Shown one piece after another: positions 50,495 to 60,160 of a DNA stretch of 64,000 nt. This stretch comes from UBA4877 sp002399285 (GTDB taxonomy: Bacteria; Bacillota; Thermoanaerobacteria; Thermoanaerobacterales; UBA4877): the NCBI GenBank assembly GCA_036771835.1, contig DAIPGN010000004.1:68554-132553 (forward strand). The letters are read 5' to 3'. Each line of letters begins with the position of its first letter. Position 1 is the stretch's first letter. The notes beneath the pieces were generated by a model. The model was not told where the DNA came from, did not search any database, and saw only the letters and a program-made list of their open reading frames with translations. The position numbers and the translations under genes are program-made.

Positions 50495-50652
50495 ATACTT
50501 TGATTAATAATTGTATTTGTCATCACCTATTTTTGTAATAATCATTATTGTCGTCTGCAGAGCAATGAGTTTTGCAGATTTTTTATTTCCTATCAGAAAT
50601 ATATCTCTGAATGATAATTTTGTTTCTGTTTAAACGTCCCGTATAGCGCAAA

Positions 50653-50685
50653 ATACCCCTCTCCCGTTAAACGGGAAAGGGGTAT
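50653..50685 (-). terminator. Terminator of the flavoenzyme operon
   Basis: ATACCCCTCTCCCGT (50653-50667) pairs with ACGGGAAAGGGGTAT (50671-50685) with one mismatch around a 3-nt loop. On the minus strand a short TTTT follows, 37 bp after the flavoenzyme stop. The preceding stretch 50495-50652 carries nothing recognisable. Confidence 0.7.
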
Positions 50686-50721
50686 AAACATTGTCTGTCA
50701 CAAGATTGCCATTCAAAAGAA

Positions 50722-52662
50722 CTAAAATATCCAGGCCTTATCGTTGGCCTCGCGTACGGCGTCGGCGATCTGCGCCGGCCGGCTGACGTCGCCCACGCGG
50801 GTAACGTGCGGGAAAGCGGCTTCAAATTCCTCGGCCAGGCCGCGGTTGGGCCGTACGCCCATCGCCAGCACTACCTCGTCCGCTTCCAGCACACTGCTTT
50901 CATTGGAAGACACGGCGCTGAGGAATACATTTCTCTCCCTGATCTCCGTCAGTTTTTGCCCGGTCAGGATCGTGACCCCGGCCGACTTCAAGGCATTCAG
51001 CAGCAGCATCTTTACGGTGATATAGAGTGTGTCTCCCACATCCTTCTTCATCTCCACCACTGTGACCGTGTTGTCCTGAGAGAGGACCTCCGCGGTCTCC
51101 AGACCGGTGACGCCGCCGCCTATTATAGCGATCTTCCTGCCGGAAAGGCTTACCTCTCCGGACAGCACCTGCTCCGCCGTGCAGACGTTCTGCGCGTCTA
51201 TCCCGGGAATAGACGGGACTATGGGTGATCCGCCGATCGCAAGGATAATTCCATAGGGTTTGATAGCTCCGACGTTTTCCACCGTAGCCTTGGTATTCAG
51301 CAGCACCTTGACCCCGGCGCGTCCCAGCTCGCCCTCCATGGTCTTTATCAGTTGAGAGATCATTTCCTTATGCGGCGGCTTTGCTGCCAGAAGCATGGTC
51401 CCCCCCAGCGCGCCGTTCTGTTCGAACAGGGTGACTTTATAGCCGCGCTTGGCACAGAGAACGGCTGCCTGCATACCGCCCGGGCCTCCGCCCACAACGG
51501 CCACGGTCCTGCCATCTCCGTCCTTCTTTAGATCTTCCTCGTCAAAGATATACTCGCGTCCCACATAGGGATTCACGGTACACTCTATGGGGCGCTGCAG
51601 ACCCAGAGAGTTGAAGCAGTACATACATCCCAGGCACTTGCGTATCTCTTCGTCTCTGCCGTCCCTGGCTTTATTGCCCCACTGCGGATCGGCAAGCTGA
51701 CCCCGCCCTATGGCCACAAAATCGCAGACGCCTTCCTCCAGATACTGCTCTGCGGTGGCCGGGTACTTGATATTATTGACCGCGATCACCGGTATCGACA
51801 CATGCTTCTTGATCGCGGCAGCCAGATGTTTCTTCCAGCCCTCGGGGAAGCCCTGCGGCTCGATGATGGCGTAGCCGGACTCGTAGACTCCGGCGCTCAC
51901 GTTGATGGATGAGACGCCCAACTTCTCCAAAGCCTGAGCAATTTTGACACTGTCCTCCAGTTTCAGACCGCCTTCGACGTATTCGTCGCAGCTGAGGCGC
52001 ACCGAGACGGGAAAATTCGGTCCGCATTTCCTGCGGGTGCCGGTTATGATCTCCGCTAAGAATGTAAGCCTTCCCTCAAAGCTGCCTCCGTACTTATCGG
52101 TACGTTGGTTGCTGTACGGGCTGAGGAACTGATTGATCAGATAGCCGTGGGCCGCATGGAGCTCCACGCCGTCCATGCCCGCCAGCTTGGCGAGGGAAGC
52201 GCCCCTGACAAACTTTTTGACCAGTTTGCCGCATTCCTCGGTGGTGAGTTCCCGTGGAGTCTCCCCGATCGTCTTGCATGGAATGGGGCTTGGGGCGACA
52301 GGCTGAATTCCTCCCAACTGATAGCTGGATATCTCCCGTCCGGGATGATGAAGCTGCAGAAAGATCTTGGTGTCATACTTGTGGACCGCATCGGCCAGCC
52401 TTTCCAGCCCGCGGACATATTTGGGCGAGGTGACGGAGAGCTGGTGTATCATACCCGCTCCCGCGCCCTCGTCTATCCTGGTGATCTCGGTTATTATCAG
52501 GCCGCAGCCTCCCTTGGCGCGGGCCTCATAAAACTTGATGATCTCATCGGAAGCCTCGCCGTCAAACGCCGCCATGTTGGTTCCCATAGGCGGCATAACT
52601 ATTCTATTGCGCAGCTCTAATGAGCCGATTTTACCCTTGGAAAACAGTAATTTATCGCTCAT
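50722..52662 (-). CDS. Fe-S/FMN/FAD NADH:flavin oxidoreductase (2-enoate reductase / 2,4-dienoyl-CoA reductase type)
   Basis: A 646-residue three-part oxidoreductase. Residues 1-330 form the OYE-like FMN barrel (KIGSLELRNRIVMPPMGTNM, HAAHGYLINQFLSPYSNQRTDKYGG); CLGCMYCFNSLGLQRPIEC gives the four 4Fe-4S Cys; two Rossmann loops (VAVVGGGPGG and IAIIGGGVTG) bind FAD and NAD(P)H. The family reduces double bonds of enoates, dienoyl-CoA, bile acids or other anaerobic substrates. It lies 17 bp after an EthD-like protein gene. A second, deleted relative is at 17299-17671. Confidence 0.92.
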   Translation of the reverse strand: MSDKLLFSKGKIGSLELRNRIVMPPMGTNMAAFDGEASDEIIKFYEARAKGGCGLIITEITRIDEGAGAGMIHQLSVTSPKYVRGLERLADAVHKYDTKIFLQLHHPGREISSYQLGGIQPVAPSPIPCKTIGETPRELTTEECGKLVKKFVRGASLAKLAGMDGVELHAAHGYLINQFLSPYSNQRTDKYGGSFEGRLTFLAEIITGTRRKCGPNFPVSVRLSCDEYVEGGLKLEDSVKIAQALEKLGVSSINVSAGVYESGYAIIEPQGFPEGWKKHLAAAIKKHVSIPVIAVNNIKYPATAEQYLEEGVCDFVAIGRGQLADPQWGNKARDGRDEEIRKCLGCMYCFNSLGLQRPIECTVNPYVGREYIFDEEDLKKDGDGRTVAVVGGGPGGMQAAVLCAKRGYKVTLFEQNGALGGTMLLAAKPPHKEMISQLIKTMEGELGRAGVKVLLNTKATVENVGAIKPYGIILAIGGSPIVPSIPGIDAQNVCTAEQVLSGEVSLSGRKIAIIGGGVTGLETAEVLSQDNTVTVVEMKKDVGDTLYITVKMLLLNALKSAGVTILTGQKLTEIRERNVFLSAVSSNESSVLEADEVVLAMGVRPNRGLAEEFEAAFPHVTRVGDVSRPAQIADAVREANDKAWIF

Positions 52663-52678
52663 GTTACGATGCTCCTTT

Positions 52679-53491
52679 CTATTTCAGCAGGTTCTGGACC
52701 TTATCCGGGTCAATGAGAATGTTGCGCCACTCACCGACGACCTGGCCGCGCGGGTCCTGCGTGTAGGTCATGAGGGCAGGCTTTTCACCCGGCTTCAGAT
52801 CCACTTTCCCCAGGGCGTACGGCGGAAGTCCCAGTTCCGTAAACCTGTAAAAATGATTGGGGTTGAGTACGGAGCCCTTCTCATCGGGAACTTCCAAGGT
52901 GAGCCATGTCTGATAGTGCTTGTTGCCCATGCGCTTGGTTATGCGTCCCTCACGGGTGTGATGTCCCAGATACCAGTCCTCGCCCTCTTCGGTGGTAAAC
53001 TTATGAGCATAGTTGAACATATATACGTCCATTATGACGTCGTCGGCATCATCGTCCAGCATCTTGCCGTGGGTATAGCGTCCGGGATAGTTGATGTACT
53101 TGTACTGCTGCACGGGAATATCCTTTAGCAGATCGTACTGCGGCTGCTCATCCAAAAGAGCGCACTCCAGCTCGCGGAAGCCGGGACGGCCCGTGACGCC
53201 GCTGCTCCACAACTCCGGATTGCGCAGGGTGGCGTTCAGGCAGGACTCCATATCGGTAAAGACCAGTTCAGTCAGGCGAACGAAGCGGTCATATGGATCA
53301 AAGGTCCACATGCTTATAGGCGGCAGAGCCTTCCATGTATTATAGCGGATAACGCCTGGGAGAGCCTTTGCCTTGGGGACATGTTCACCAAAATACCAGC
53401 GGTCCCCTTCCTCAGCCGAGATCCCTTCGGGGTAGTTGAACATGTGGACAAAGCGTACTGCTCCCCGGCCGTAATTAAATGAAAAACTCAT
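52679..53491 (-). CDS. Tandem EthD-like (dimeric alpha-beta barrel) protein
   Basis: A 270-residue protein with two related halves. Residues near 14-100 (HMFNYPEGISAEEGDRWYFGEH) and near 135-230 (YMFNYAHKFTTEEGEDWYLGHH) repeat the same motif, showing an internal duplication of a ferredoxin-like barrel. EthD-like domains usually bind or modify aromatic and quinone compounds without cofactor. ATG 53491 follows AGAGGAGGAAG. It precedes the flavoenzyme gene by 17 bp, so it may supply or accept its substrate. No exact named family could be assigned. Confidence 0.75.
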   Translation of the reverse strand: MSFSFNYGRGAVRFVHMFNYPEGISAEEGDRWYFGEHVPKAKALPGVIRYNTWKALPPISMWTFDPYDRFVRLTELVFTDMESCLNATLRNPELWSSGVTGRPGFRELECALLDEQPQYDLLKDIPVQQYKYINYPGRYTHGKMLDDDADDVIMDVYMFNYAHKFTTEEGEDWYLGHHTREGRITKRMGNKHYQTWLTLEVPDEKGSVLNPNHFYRFTELGLPPYALGKVDLKPGEKPALMTYTQDPRGQVVGEWRNILIDPDKVQNLLK

Positions 53492-53664
53492 GATTGCTTC
53501 CTCCTCTTTCATTATATTTACGGCTTGAGGTAAAACTTCCGTACCCGTGCCGTTTCAATATTCATAAGCAATTTGCATGCCAAGTCGGAATACTTGAAGG
53601 GCAAGGGATAGAGGGCGCTCCTCCGTCCGGTATCCGCATATCCTTATACAGATTTGTACAAACA

Positions 53665-53684
53665 CTGTCTATCGCTGTCTATCA
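53665..53684. repeat. Tandem decamer in a divergent promoter region
   Basis: CTGTCTATCG and CTGTCTATCA follow each other directly between the EthD-like gene and yjbQ. They could be a regulator site. The rest of the gap 53492-53782 shows only AT-rich promoter-like sequence. Confidence 0.35.
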
Positions 53685-53782
53685 TTGAACAGGGCCTGCC
53701 GCATCTTTTCATAAAATACCATATCGGCAATTATGCAGGATTTTTTATCTCCGTATAGAAATATATATCTTGGTGATATAAC

Positions 53783-54190
53783 ATGAAAATGATAAATGTA
53801 ACTACCTCAAAGAGGCAAGAATTTGTAGATATTACCCGGGAAATAGAGGAAATTGTCACATCATCGGGCGTGAATGACGGAGCGTGTCTGGTATATGTGC
53901 CTCACACCACGGCGGGGGTAATGATAAACGAGAACGCCGACCCCGACGTTATGTACGACATAGGCGGCTTCCTGAAGGATATGGTTCCGGAGAGCCCGTA
54001 TTTTGCGCACCGGGAGGGCAATTCGGACGCCCACATAAAGTCGGGGCTTGTCGGTCCGTCCATAACGGTGCCGGTTTGCGGAGGCGGCCTGGCCCTTGGG
54101 AGATGGCAGGGCATCTATTTCGCGGAATTTGACGGTCCGCGGCGCAGAGACGTATACATAGCCCTGATCAGGGGGACGGATAATGATTGA
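53783..54190 (+). CDS. YjbQ family protein (secondary thiamine-phosphate synthase enzyme, UPF0047)
   Basis: A 135-residue YjbQ-type protein. VPHTTAGVMINENADPDV, HREGNSDAHIKSGLVGPSITVPV and LGRWQGIYFAEFDGPRRRDV are the family's most conserved segments and contain the metal-site His residues. Members show weak thiamine-phosphate synthase activity in vitro, but the biological role is not settled. It overlaps the RecJ gene by 8 bp, so the two are expressed together. Confidence 0.93.
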   Translation: MKMINVTTSKRQEFVDITREIEEIVTSSGVNDGACLVYVPHTTAGVMINENADPDVMYDIGGFLKDMVPESPYFAHREGNSDAHIKSGLVGPSITVPVCGGGLALGRWQGIYFAEFDGPRRRDVYIALIRGTDND

Positions 54191-56390
54191 CACCGGCGGC
54201 GTTCCCTATGAAGTGCTGGAGGCCTGCGGCTACGACGAGCTCACGGCATACATCCTTTACCGGCGCGGATTCAAAGATCCCGATATTATACGCGAGTTTT
54301 TGTATCCCGACCAATATAAGCCGACGGACCCCTTCGAATTCCCCGATATGGATAAGGCCGTCGAAAGGATAAAGCAGGCGATAAAGAATAAGGAGAAAAT
54401 GCTCGTATACGGGGACTATGATGTGGACGGTATAACGTCGGCCACGATACTCTGCCAAACGCTGAAGTCCATGGGTGCGGACGTCACCTGCCACCTTCCC
54501 GACAGGTTTTCGGAGGGCTACGGGATGAGCGTGGACGTGATCGGCAGTATGCCCAAGCGGGGAATAAGGCTGATAATAACCTGTGACTGCGGAATAAGCA
54601 ACCTCAAAGAGATAGATTATGCTGCTTCTTTAGGTATAGAGACCATAGTCACCGACCATCATACTCCTCCCGACGTGCTACCTGACGCGCTATATCTTTT
54701 AAACCCCAAGTTCTTTCCCGAGGACCACAGGGCGAGGAACATAGCGGGCGTCGGTATGGCCTATTTCCTGTCGAAGGCGCTCATAGGCGGCGCAGCCGAC
54801 GAATTCCTGGACCTGGCGGCCCTGGGGACCATCGCCGACTCGGTACCTTTAAACCTGGAAAACCGCTACATACTGCAGAGGGGATGGGACAGCCTGATCT
54901 CAGGCAAACGGCCCGGCCTGGCCGCGCTGTTTAAAGTGTCTCATCTGGAGGGAAACGTCACGGAGGAGGACATAGCCTTTCAGATAGTGCCCCGCCTCAA
55001 TTCCGCGGGAAGGATGGATTCGGCCGTGCTGGCTTTACGGCTGCTTGCCGAGACCAATCCCCGCATATGCCTCGGCTTAGCCAAGACGCTGGACAGGCTC
55101 AACTCCGGCAGAAAAAAGGTACAGGAAGAAATACTGAAGGCCGCGGAATCCGAAATAGATAAGAATAAGCTGTACCAAAATGGGATCATCGGCCTTTATG
55201 ATCCCAAGTGGCATCAGGGTGTGATAGGCATAGCGGCGGGCAGGATAACCGAGCGCTACGGCGTTCCCTCGCTGCTGATGACCAGAAGCAGGGAAGGAAA
55301 GATCGTGGGCTCCGCCCGCTCCATAGAGGGCGTGTCCATATACGACATACTGTCAGGTTGTTCGGACTTCCTCGCCGGCTTTGGAGGGCACTCCATGGCG
55401 GCCGGCTTTTCCCTGGAGCAGCGGCAGTTGGACGGATTTCTCAACAGGCTGAATTCCTTCGGGGTGGACATAGTGCAGGCTGCGCAGTCAGCCTGTGAGC
55501 CGGATCTAGAGCTTGACCCCGGGCAGATAAACATGGATACCTATAACTCGGTAAGGGGCCTGGCCCCCTACGGCGAGAGCTTCCCCGCCCCAGTATTCCT
55601 CACCCGCTGCTTAGAGGTGATAGAGGATAATTATCAGAATTTCCACCGCCTGATAATAGGGCTGGACGGCAGGCGGCTCCATGCCCTGTGGTGGGACGGT
55701 CCCAGAAAGACGATCGGGCCCGGCTATTATGACATAACCTACACCATCAACATGGACAGGTACAGGAATGTACTCTCCATAACCATCGCCGGTATGGAAA
55801 AGGTGATGGAATCGGCAGGGCCGGTGCCCGTTCCTGAAATTACGGACATGAGGAGCGCGGCTTTAGAGGAGATGCAGCAGCAGGAGGGATGCCTGTACTA
55901 TGAGGGCCAGGATATAGGCCGGGCCGTGTTTACCCGGGATACGCTGCCCCAGTGCGGCAGGCTGGTCATGCTGTCGGCCCCTCCTTCCCCCGGCGTGCTC
56001 AAAGACATTGTCCTGATATCGCATCCCCGGGAGATGGTCCTGTCCTTTGCCGCGGACTGCATATCCAAGTCTGATGTGTTAAAGGGCATAATGGGCATTA
56101 TAAAGTACGCCCAGGAAAAGGATAAAACCATAGACATACAATACGCCGCCTGCCGTCTCGGCATCACGGAGATCGCCGCCCTGGAAGGTCTGCGGCTGCT
56201 CGAGTCGATGGGCCTCGCCGAGCTGGAAGAAATAGACCCGCTCACCTACTACGCCGTCCCAAAGAGCGGCGGAAAGAAAGGGGACCAGCGCCTAAAAAAG
56301 TGGTTTACCGATCTTTCGGACGAGACGGACAGCTTCCGGTCATGGCTCAAGACCGCTTCGATAGCAGAAATAGAAGAGCTGCTCAAATGA
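54183..56390 (+). CDS. recJ: RecJ-like single-stranded-DNA exonuclease
   Basis: A 735-residue DHH/DHHA1 nuclease. YGDYDVDGITSATILC and VTDHHTPP are the metal motifs, GTIADSVPL follows, and the DHHA1 part has FGGHSMAAGFS. An OB-fold region and a helical C-terminus complete a standard clostridial RecJ. It digests single strands 5' to 3' in recombination and repair. ATG 54183 follows GGGGGACGG inside yjbQ. A perfect hairpin covers its stop codon. Confidence 0.94.
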   Translation: MIDTGGVPYEVLEACGYDELTAYILYRRGFKDPDIIREFLYPDQYKPTDPFEFPDMDKAVERIKQAIKNKEKMLVYGDYDVDGITSATILCQTLKSMGADVTCHLPDRFSEGYGMSVDVIGSMPKRGIRLIITCDCGISNLKEIDYAASLGIETIVTDHHTPPDVLPDALYLLNPKFFPEDHRARNIAGVGMAYFLSKALIGGAADEFLDLAALGTIADSVPLNLENRYILQRGWDSLISGKRPGLAALFKVSHLEGNVTEEDIAFQIVPRLNSAGRMDSAVLALRLLAETNPRICLGLAKTLDRLNSGRKKVQEEILKAAESEIDKNKLYQNGIIGLYDPKWHQGVIGIAAGRITERYGVPSLLMTRSREGKIVGSARSIEGVSIYDILSGCSDFLAGFGGHSMAAGFSLEQRQLDGFLNRLNSFGVDIVQAAQSACEPDLELDPGQINMDTYNSVRGLAPYGESFPAPVFLTRCLEVIEDNYQNFHRLIIGLDGRRLHALWWDGPRKTIGPGYYDITYTINMDRYRNVLSITIAGMEKVMESAGPVPVPEITDMRSAALEEMQQQEGCLYYEGQDIGRAVFTRDTLPQCGRLVMLSAPPSPGVLKDIVLISHPREMVLSFAADCISKSDVLKGIMGIIKYAQEKDKTIDIQYAACRLGITEIAALEGLRLLESMGLAELEEIDPLTYYAVPKSGGKKGDQRLKKWFTDLSDETDSFRSWLKTASIAEIEELLK

Positions 56391-56397
56391 GCAGCTC
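56376..56397 (+). terminator. Perfect hairpin over the recJ stop codon
   Basis: GAGCTGCTC (56376-56384) and GAGCAGCTC (56389-56397) pair over 9 bp around the 4-nt loop AAAT. The recJ stop TGA lies across the loop and right arm. No U-run follows, so it may be an end-stabilising stem as much as a terminator. Confidence 0.6.
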
Positions 56398-56412
56398 CTC
56401 GGACCGTGACAT

Positions 56413-56513
56413 TCTCGTGCAACCGCTAAATTGCACAGCAATTTTGCTTGCCGCCTTGCCCTGCGCGATTTGTCGCAGTCTGCCAGTTTGTCTGCAATTT
56501 CCAGTTTGTCTAC
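56413..56513 (-). repeat. Dispersed repeat, copy C (reverse orientation)
   Basis: The reverse complement of 56413-56492 matches copy A (17201-17280) in 70 of 80 positions. The first ten bases (GACAAACTGG) are repeated once more at 56502-56511, so this copy has a small internal duplication at its head. It again carries an AAATTGC...GCAATTT palindrome. It occupies the gap between recJ and the broken jetD gene. Confidence 0.85.
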
Positions 56514-56523
56514 ATCTTGATCA

Positions 56524-56898
56524 TCAGTCATCTTCCCATAGTATATTTTCCTGCTCAAGCCTTATCCTCTTGCCTATCATATAGTCGATCGCACCGTAAA
56601 CGTCCGAATAATCCTCATCACTCAGCAGCAGGCCGAGCTTTTTGGCATAGGCCTCATCTATGAGCTTAGCCAGACTCTCATACCTCTTCAATGTATCAGC
56701 GTCCATCATATACGGCTTTATATACATACCCGCCGCCTTCCTCAGATGCGCCAGTATCTCGAAGCCCCCCAGGTCTATATCGCCCCAATGATAAAAGGAT
56801 ACGTCAAACCCCCTCAGTCTTCCGCTGCTGTCATCGTATGCCTTGCTGTTCTTAAGCTTATCCACCAGCGCGTTTAATACCTCGTCAGCGTACCTCAT
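56524..56898 (-). pseudogene. jetD: Internally deleted JetD (Wadjet nuclease subunit)
   Basis: A 124-residue remnant; intact JetD proteins have roughly 380-420. The start is normal (MRYADEVLNALVDKLKNSKAYDDSSGR) and coupled to jetC by a 14-bp overlap. The sequence then jumps, still in frame, to the last part of the Toprim domain (FYHWGDIDLGGFEILAHL, MMDADTLKRY). Most of the N-terminal DUF3322-type domain, the linker and the first Toprim Glu are missing. The DxD of GDID is kept but should not support cleavage alone. A short adapted protein is possible, but a dead nuclease is more likely. Confidence 0.85.
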
Positions 56899-59800
56899 TG
56901 GCCTTCTCCCGCTTATAGTCGAATCCGCTCACCCAGGCCGAGGAACCCTCTCTCATCACAAGGGCCACGGTGCCCACCAGAGGAGCTATATACTCGCACT
57001 TTTCCGTAGGCGCGGCCAGTATCACCTGCAGCCCCAGACTGTCCATGAACCGGAGGGTGGCCTCTATCCTCTCGCTGTCCATCTTGTTGAATGCCTCGTC
57101 GAAAAGCATCAGTCCTATGGAATCTATCCAGTTCTTGCCCTTGTACATCTGTATGAAGGAGGCGGTCATGACCACATAATAGGGCGTCTGCGTCTCGCCG
57201 CCGGATTTCTCCCTGCTGACTTTGGAAAAGCTGGAGACCTGTCCGTCAGAATGCCTTATGTCTATGTCGTAGGTGAGATAATTTCTGTAATCTGTGAGCT
57301 CGGCCATCACCTTTTCAAACTCCTCCTCACTGTCCGTGGTGATCCTCTCAAACAGCTCGTCCATGGCCTCCTTATGTCTGGCCTCAAAGGCGTCGCTGAA
57401 CAGATTGAATCCCTCCATCAGCAGCGGGTCCATGATCATGTCGTAGAAATTTTTGTACTGCGGATTCGCCTTTACCACGAACCGGTAGCTGTCCCCGCCG
57501 AACTCCAGCCCCCTCAGGGCGTCGTTGAGCATGTCGAACTCCATCCCCGCGGTGTCGATGTTTTCCTTGAGGGAGGCGATGAAGTGCTCTTTAAACTCCT
57601 CCTCGGCCTCTTTCCTCGCAGTCTCTATCTTTTCCTCATACTCTTCCAGACGGCTCTCCCTGAGTTTTTTGTGAAACTCCTCATAATCGGAGAGATCGTA
57701 TGCGTCAGTCTTGCCCCAGAAATTAAAATCGCCGTTGTACTTCTGCATGGCAAGCTCGATGGCGGTCTTTTGATTGGCTATCTGGGTATCCAGCCCCTTC
57801 CTGCTGATCTCGAAGTTTCTGAGCACACCGGGCACATCCCTTTTAGACGTCTCATCCTCATATCTCCTGCCTGCCGCCTCCGTTATCCCGCTGTGCTCCC
57901 CGGCAAAGCTATCTAAGTCTTCCTTATATACTTCCGCAGACTGCGCCTCCCTTGCCGCATTCTCCTCTAAATTTTTGATCTCAAACTTATAGCCTCCCCT
58001 CCTGTCGCTGCAGTCGATCACTTCTTCGTCCGCGGCCCTTTTATCCTTAAGCGCCCTTTCCAGCTTCTCCTGGATCGTTATGTATTCGTTCATGTCCAGT
58101 GACTGAAGCTTTTCATTCCTCTCCGTTATCTCTACCCGCTTTGATACGGCGTCGTCGATGACGTCGTTTATGTCTCTTGCCGCGTAGTAGAAATCATCGA
58201 AGGCCTTCATACCGTCTTTTGCCGCGCCCAGTTTGTCTATACCGGCGTTCACCCTGTCCTCATCCTGCTGCACCGCCTTCAGTTCCCCCTGCTTCATCTC
58301 AAGCTGCCTGGCCGCCGCCTTGCTGCCTATAAACGGGGTGCGGTATACGGCGAAGTTTATCTGCCTGGCCACGTTGTTCTGATACGTCATACAGGTGGGC
58401 GTTATCGCCCTGTCATATCTATTGAGGCTATCCACGTCTTCGCACTTTTTCAGCCTGCCCATTATCCTGTTCACATATGCCCGGGCATAGGGATTTTGCG
58501 TCTCCACCTCCTCCGCTAATGTACCTTCCTCCATATTGTCCCCATGCTTAAGTATCTTGGTGGTGTCCACAAGCCCCACGCCGTATATATCCTTCTCCTT
58601 TTTAAATCTTTCGTACACGTTCAGGGAGAAGTTGAAGTATTCCGCGGGAACGATGAGGTCAAACCTCTGGGTATTCAAATATCCCTCTACGGCGTCCCTC
58701 CATCTTTCGTCCTTTACCTCCAGCAGCTCGCAGAGTATGTCGGGGGTCACATCCACGCCCTTTTCGCTCCTCAGTCTGTCCGCTATCTCCTGTCTCAAGG
58801 CCGTGACGTTCCTGTCATATACCATCCTCTTATCCCTGAGACTTTCTATGCCGGCCTTAAGCTCCTTCTCCCTTCCGGCCAGGCCTTCCAGTTCCTGCCC
58901 CAGACCGTATATTTTTACCGATACGTCGTCGGTCTGTTTCCTCACGCTGCCATAGGCAATCTTCAGACCGTCCGTATCCATATATCCCTTGCTGTCCGCA
59001 AAGGTTCTTAAGCCGTCCATAAAAGGCACGATATCCGTAAGATAGCCTTGTTCCATAACGGTCTCCAGCTTTTCCGATACGCCCTTGGCAGCCGAGCGCG
59101 CCCTGTTTATCCTAAATGCATCGTCCTTGAGGCCGCTCTCCAACAGGCCTATCTCCTTTTGTAGCTGCATCTGCAGGCGATAGTTTTCATTCTGACTGAG
59201 CATCTCCTTCAGGGTATCGCATTCCGCAGACAACTTGTCCTGCTGCTCTTTCAGTTTTTCCAGCTTTTTCTCTGCCGCCTTTAAGTCCTTCTCCCGCAGC
59301 TGTTTTTCTTCCTTCAGTCCATCCAGTTTACTGTTGGATATCTCAAAGGCCGCCCGCTTTATGATATACTCCTGGGTGTCCGCCCTGTCCCGCTGCCTTT
59401 TCAGCTCGCCGCCCATGGATAATATCTCATCCAGCCTGCCTATCTGCACCTTGGTATCCTCGGCCATCTTCTCATAATCCTTGTATCTGCGGAAGTTTTC
59501 CCTCATGGCCTCGATGGTGATCTTCTTCTCATCCAGCACATATTGGTATACAAACTCCTTGAGGTCCTTCAGCGGCTTAAAGGCCAACGCCCTGACTAGA
59601 TTGTCAAAAAACCTCTCGCTTAAGGAACCCAGCTTCATCAGCAGGTCCTGCCTGTACTGGCCGGGCGTCTGGTATACCCTGGCGTTGTACAGCTTCAGGT
59701 GATCCCTGAGATTTTTGCGGTCCCTCACCTTCTCGCCGTCCCAGAACATGCTGTCCTCTATGGCGGCATCCTCTATCTTAAAAAAGTCGTTGTCACAGCT

Positions 59801-60160
59801 ATTGTCACTGTAGCAGTCTATGCATGACCCGATGACAAAATACTTGTCCTTGCTCTCCTCATAAAACTCCAGGGCAACGACGGTGGAGAAGTTTCCGTTC
59901 CTCAGGTATCTTGCCCCTCTCTCGTCCACCCCCGTCTTACCCTTGACATAGTCTATAAGCGTCCTCTTGGAGTCCTCGTCCGCCGAATAGTTGAACCTCA
60001 TCTGTCTCTGGTCTCCCACCAGCACATACTGCACGGCATCCAGTATGGTGGACTTTCCGCTGGCATTGTCTCCCGTGATGAGAGCGCTGCCGTCAATGTA
60101 TATGTCCTCATTGGTGAAATAGTGCCAATTCCTAAGCTTGATCCTCGTCAGCCTCTTCAC
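56885..60160 (-). CDS. jetC: JetC SMC-like ATPase (Wadjet)
   Basis: A 1091-residue MukB/MksB-like SMC protein. The N-terminal Walker A is GDNASGKST (residues 30-38), and long coiled coils (about 230-400 and 640-880) flank a hinge near 480-600. The C-terminal head has the signature SREKSGGETQTPYY and Walker B LMLFDEAFNKMD. It should form the ring that extrudes loops and recognises small circular DNA. It overlaps jetB by 29 bp and jetD by 14 bp. It appears fully intact. Confidence 0.93.
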   Translation of the reverse strand: MKRLTRIKLRNWHYFTNEDIYIDGSALITGDNASGKSTILDAVQYVLVGDQRQMRFNYSADEDSKRTLIDYVKGKTGVDERGARYLRNGNFSTVVALEFYEESKDKYFVIGSCIDCYSDNSCDNDFFKIEDAAIEDSMFWDGEKVRDRKNLRDHLKLYNARVYQTPGQYRQDLLMKLGSLSERFFDNLVRALAFKPLKDLKEFVYQYVLDEKKITIEAMRENFRRYKDYEKMAEDTKVQIGRLDEILSMGGELKRQRDRADTQEYIIKRAAFEISNSKLDGLKEEKQLREKDLKAAEKKLEKLKEQQDKLSAECDTLKEMLSQNENYRLQMQLQKEIGLLESGLKDDAFRINRARSAAKGVSEKLETVMEQGYLTDIVPFMDGLRTFADSKGYMDTDGLKIAYGSVRKQTDDVSVKIYGLGQELEGLAGREKELKAGIESLRDKRMVYDRNVTALRQEIADRLRSEKGVDVTPDILCELLEVKDERWRDAVEGYLNTQRFDLIVPAEYFNFSLNVYERFKKEKDIYGVGLVDTTKILKHGDNMEEGTLAEEVETQNPYARAYVNRIMGRLKKCEDVDSLNRYDRAITPTCMTYQNNVARQINFAVYRTPFIGSKAAARQLEMKQGELKAVQQDEDRVNAGIDKLGAAKDGMKAFDDFYYAARDINDVIDDAVSKRVEITERNEKLQSLDMNEYITIQEKLERALKDKRAADEEVIDCSDRRGGYKFEIKNLEENAAREAQSAEVYKEDLDSFAGEHSGITEAAGRRYEDETSKRDVPGVLRNFEISRKGLDTQIANQKTAIELAMQKYNGDFNFWGKTDAYDLSDYEEFHKKLRESRLEEYEEKIETARKEAEEEFKEHFIASLKENIDTAGMEFDMLNDALRGLEFGGDSYRFVVKANPQYKNFYDMIMDPLLMEGFNLFSDAFEARHKEAMDELFERITTDSEEEFEKVMAELTDYRNYLTYDIDIRHSDGQVSSFSKVSREKSGGETQTPYYVVMTASFIQMYKGKNWIDSIGLMLFDEAFNKMDSERIEATLRFMDSLGLQVILAAPTEKCEYIAPLVGTVALVMREGSSAWVSGFDYKREKANEVR

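Noticed and set aside
56340..56558. A minus-strand peptide rich in Lys and Arg near recJ
   Set aside because: It is produced by reading through repeat copy C; the same kind of peptide would arise from the other copies.
56843..57916. A 357-codon plus-strand frame opposite jetC
   Set aside because: JetC is intact with Walker A, signature and Walker B on the other strand; the frame has no RBS and low-complexity composition.
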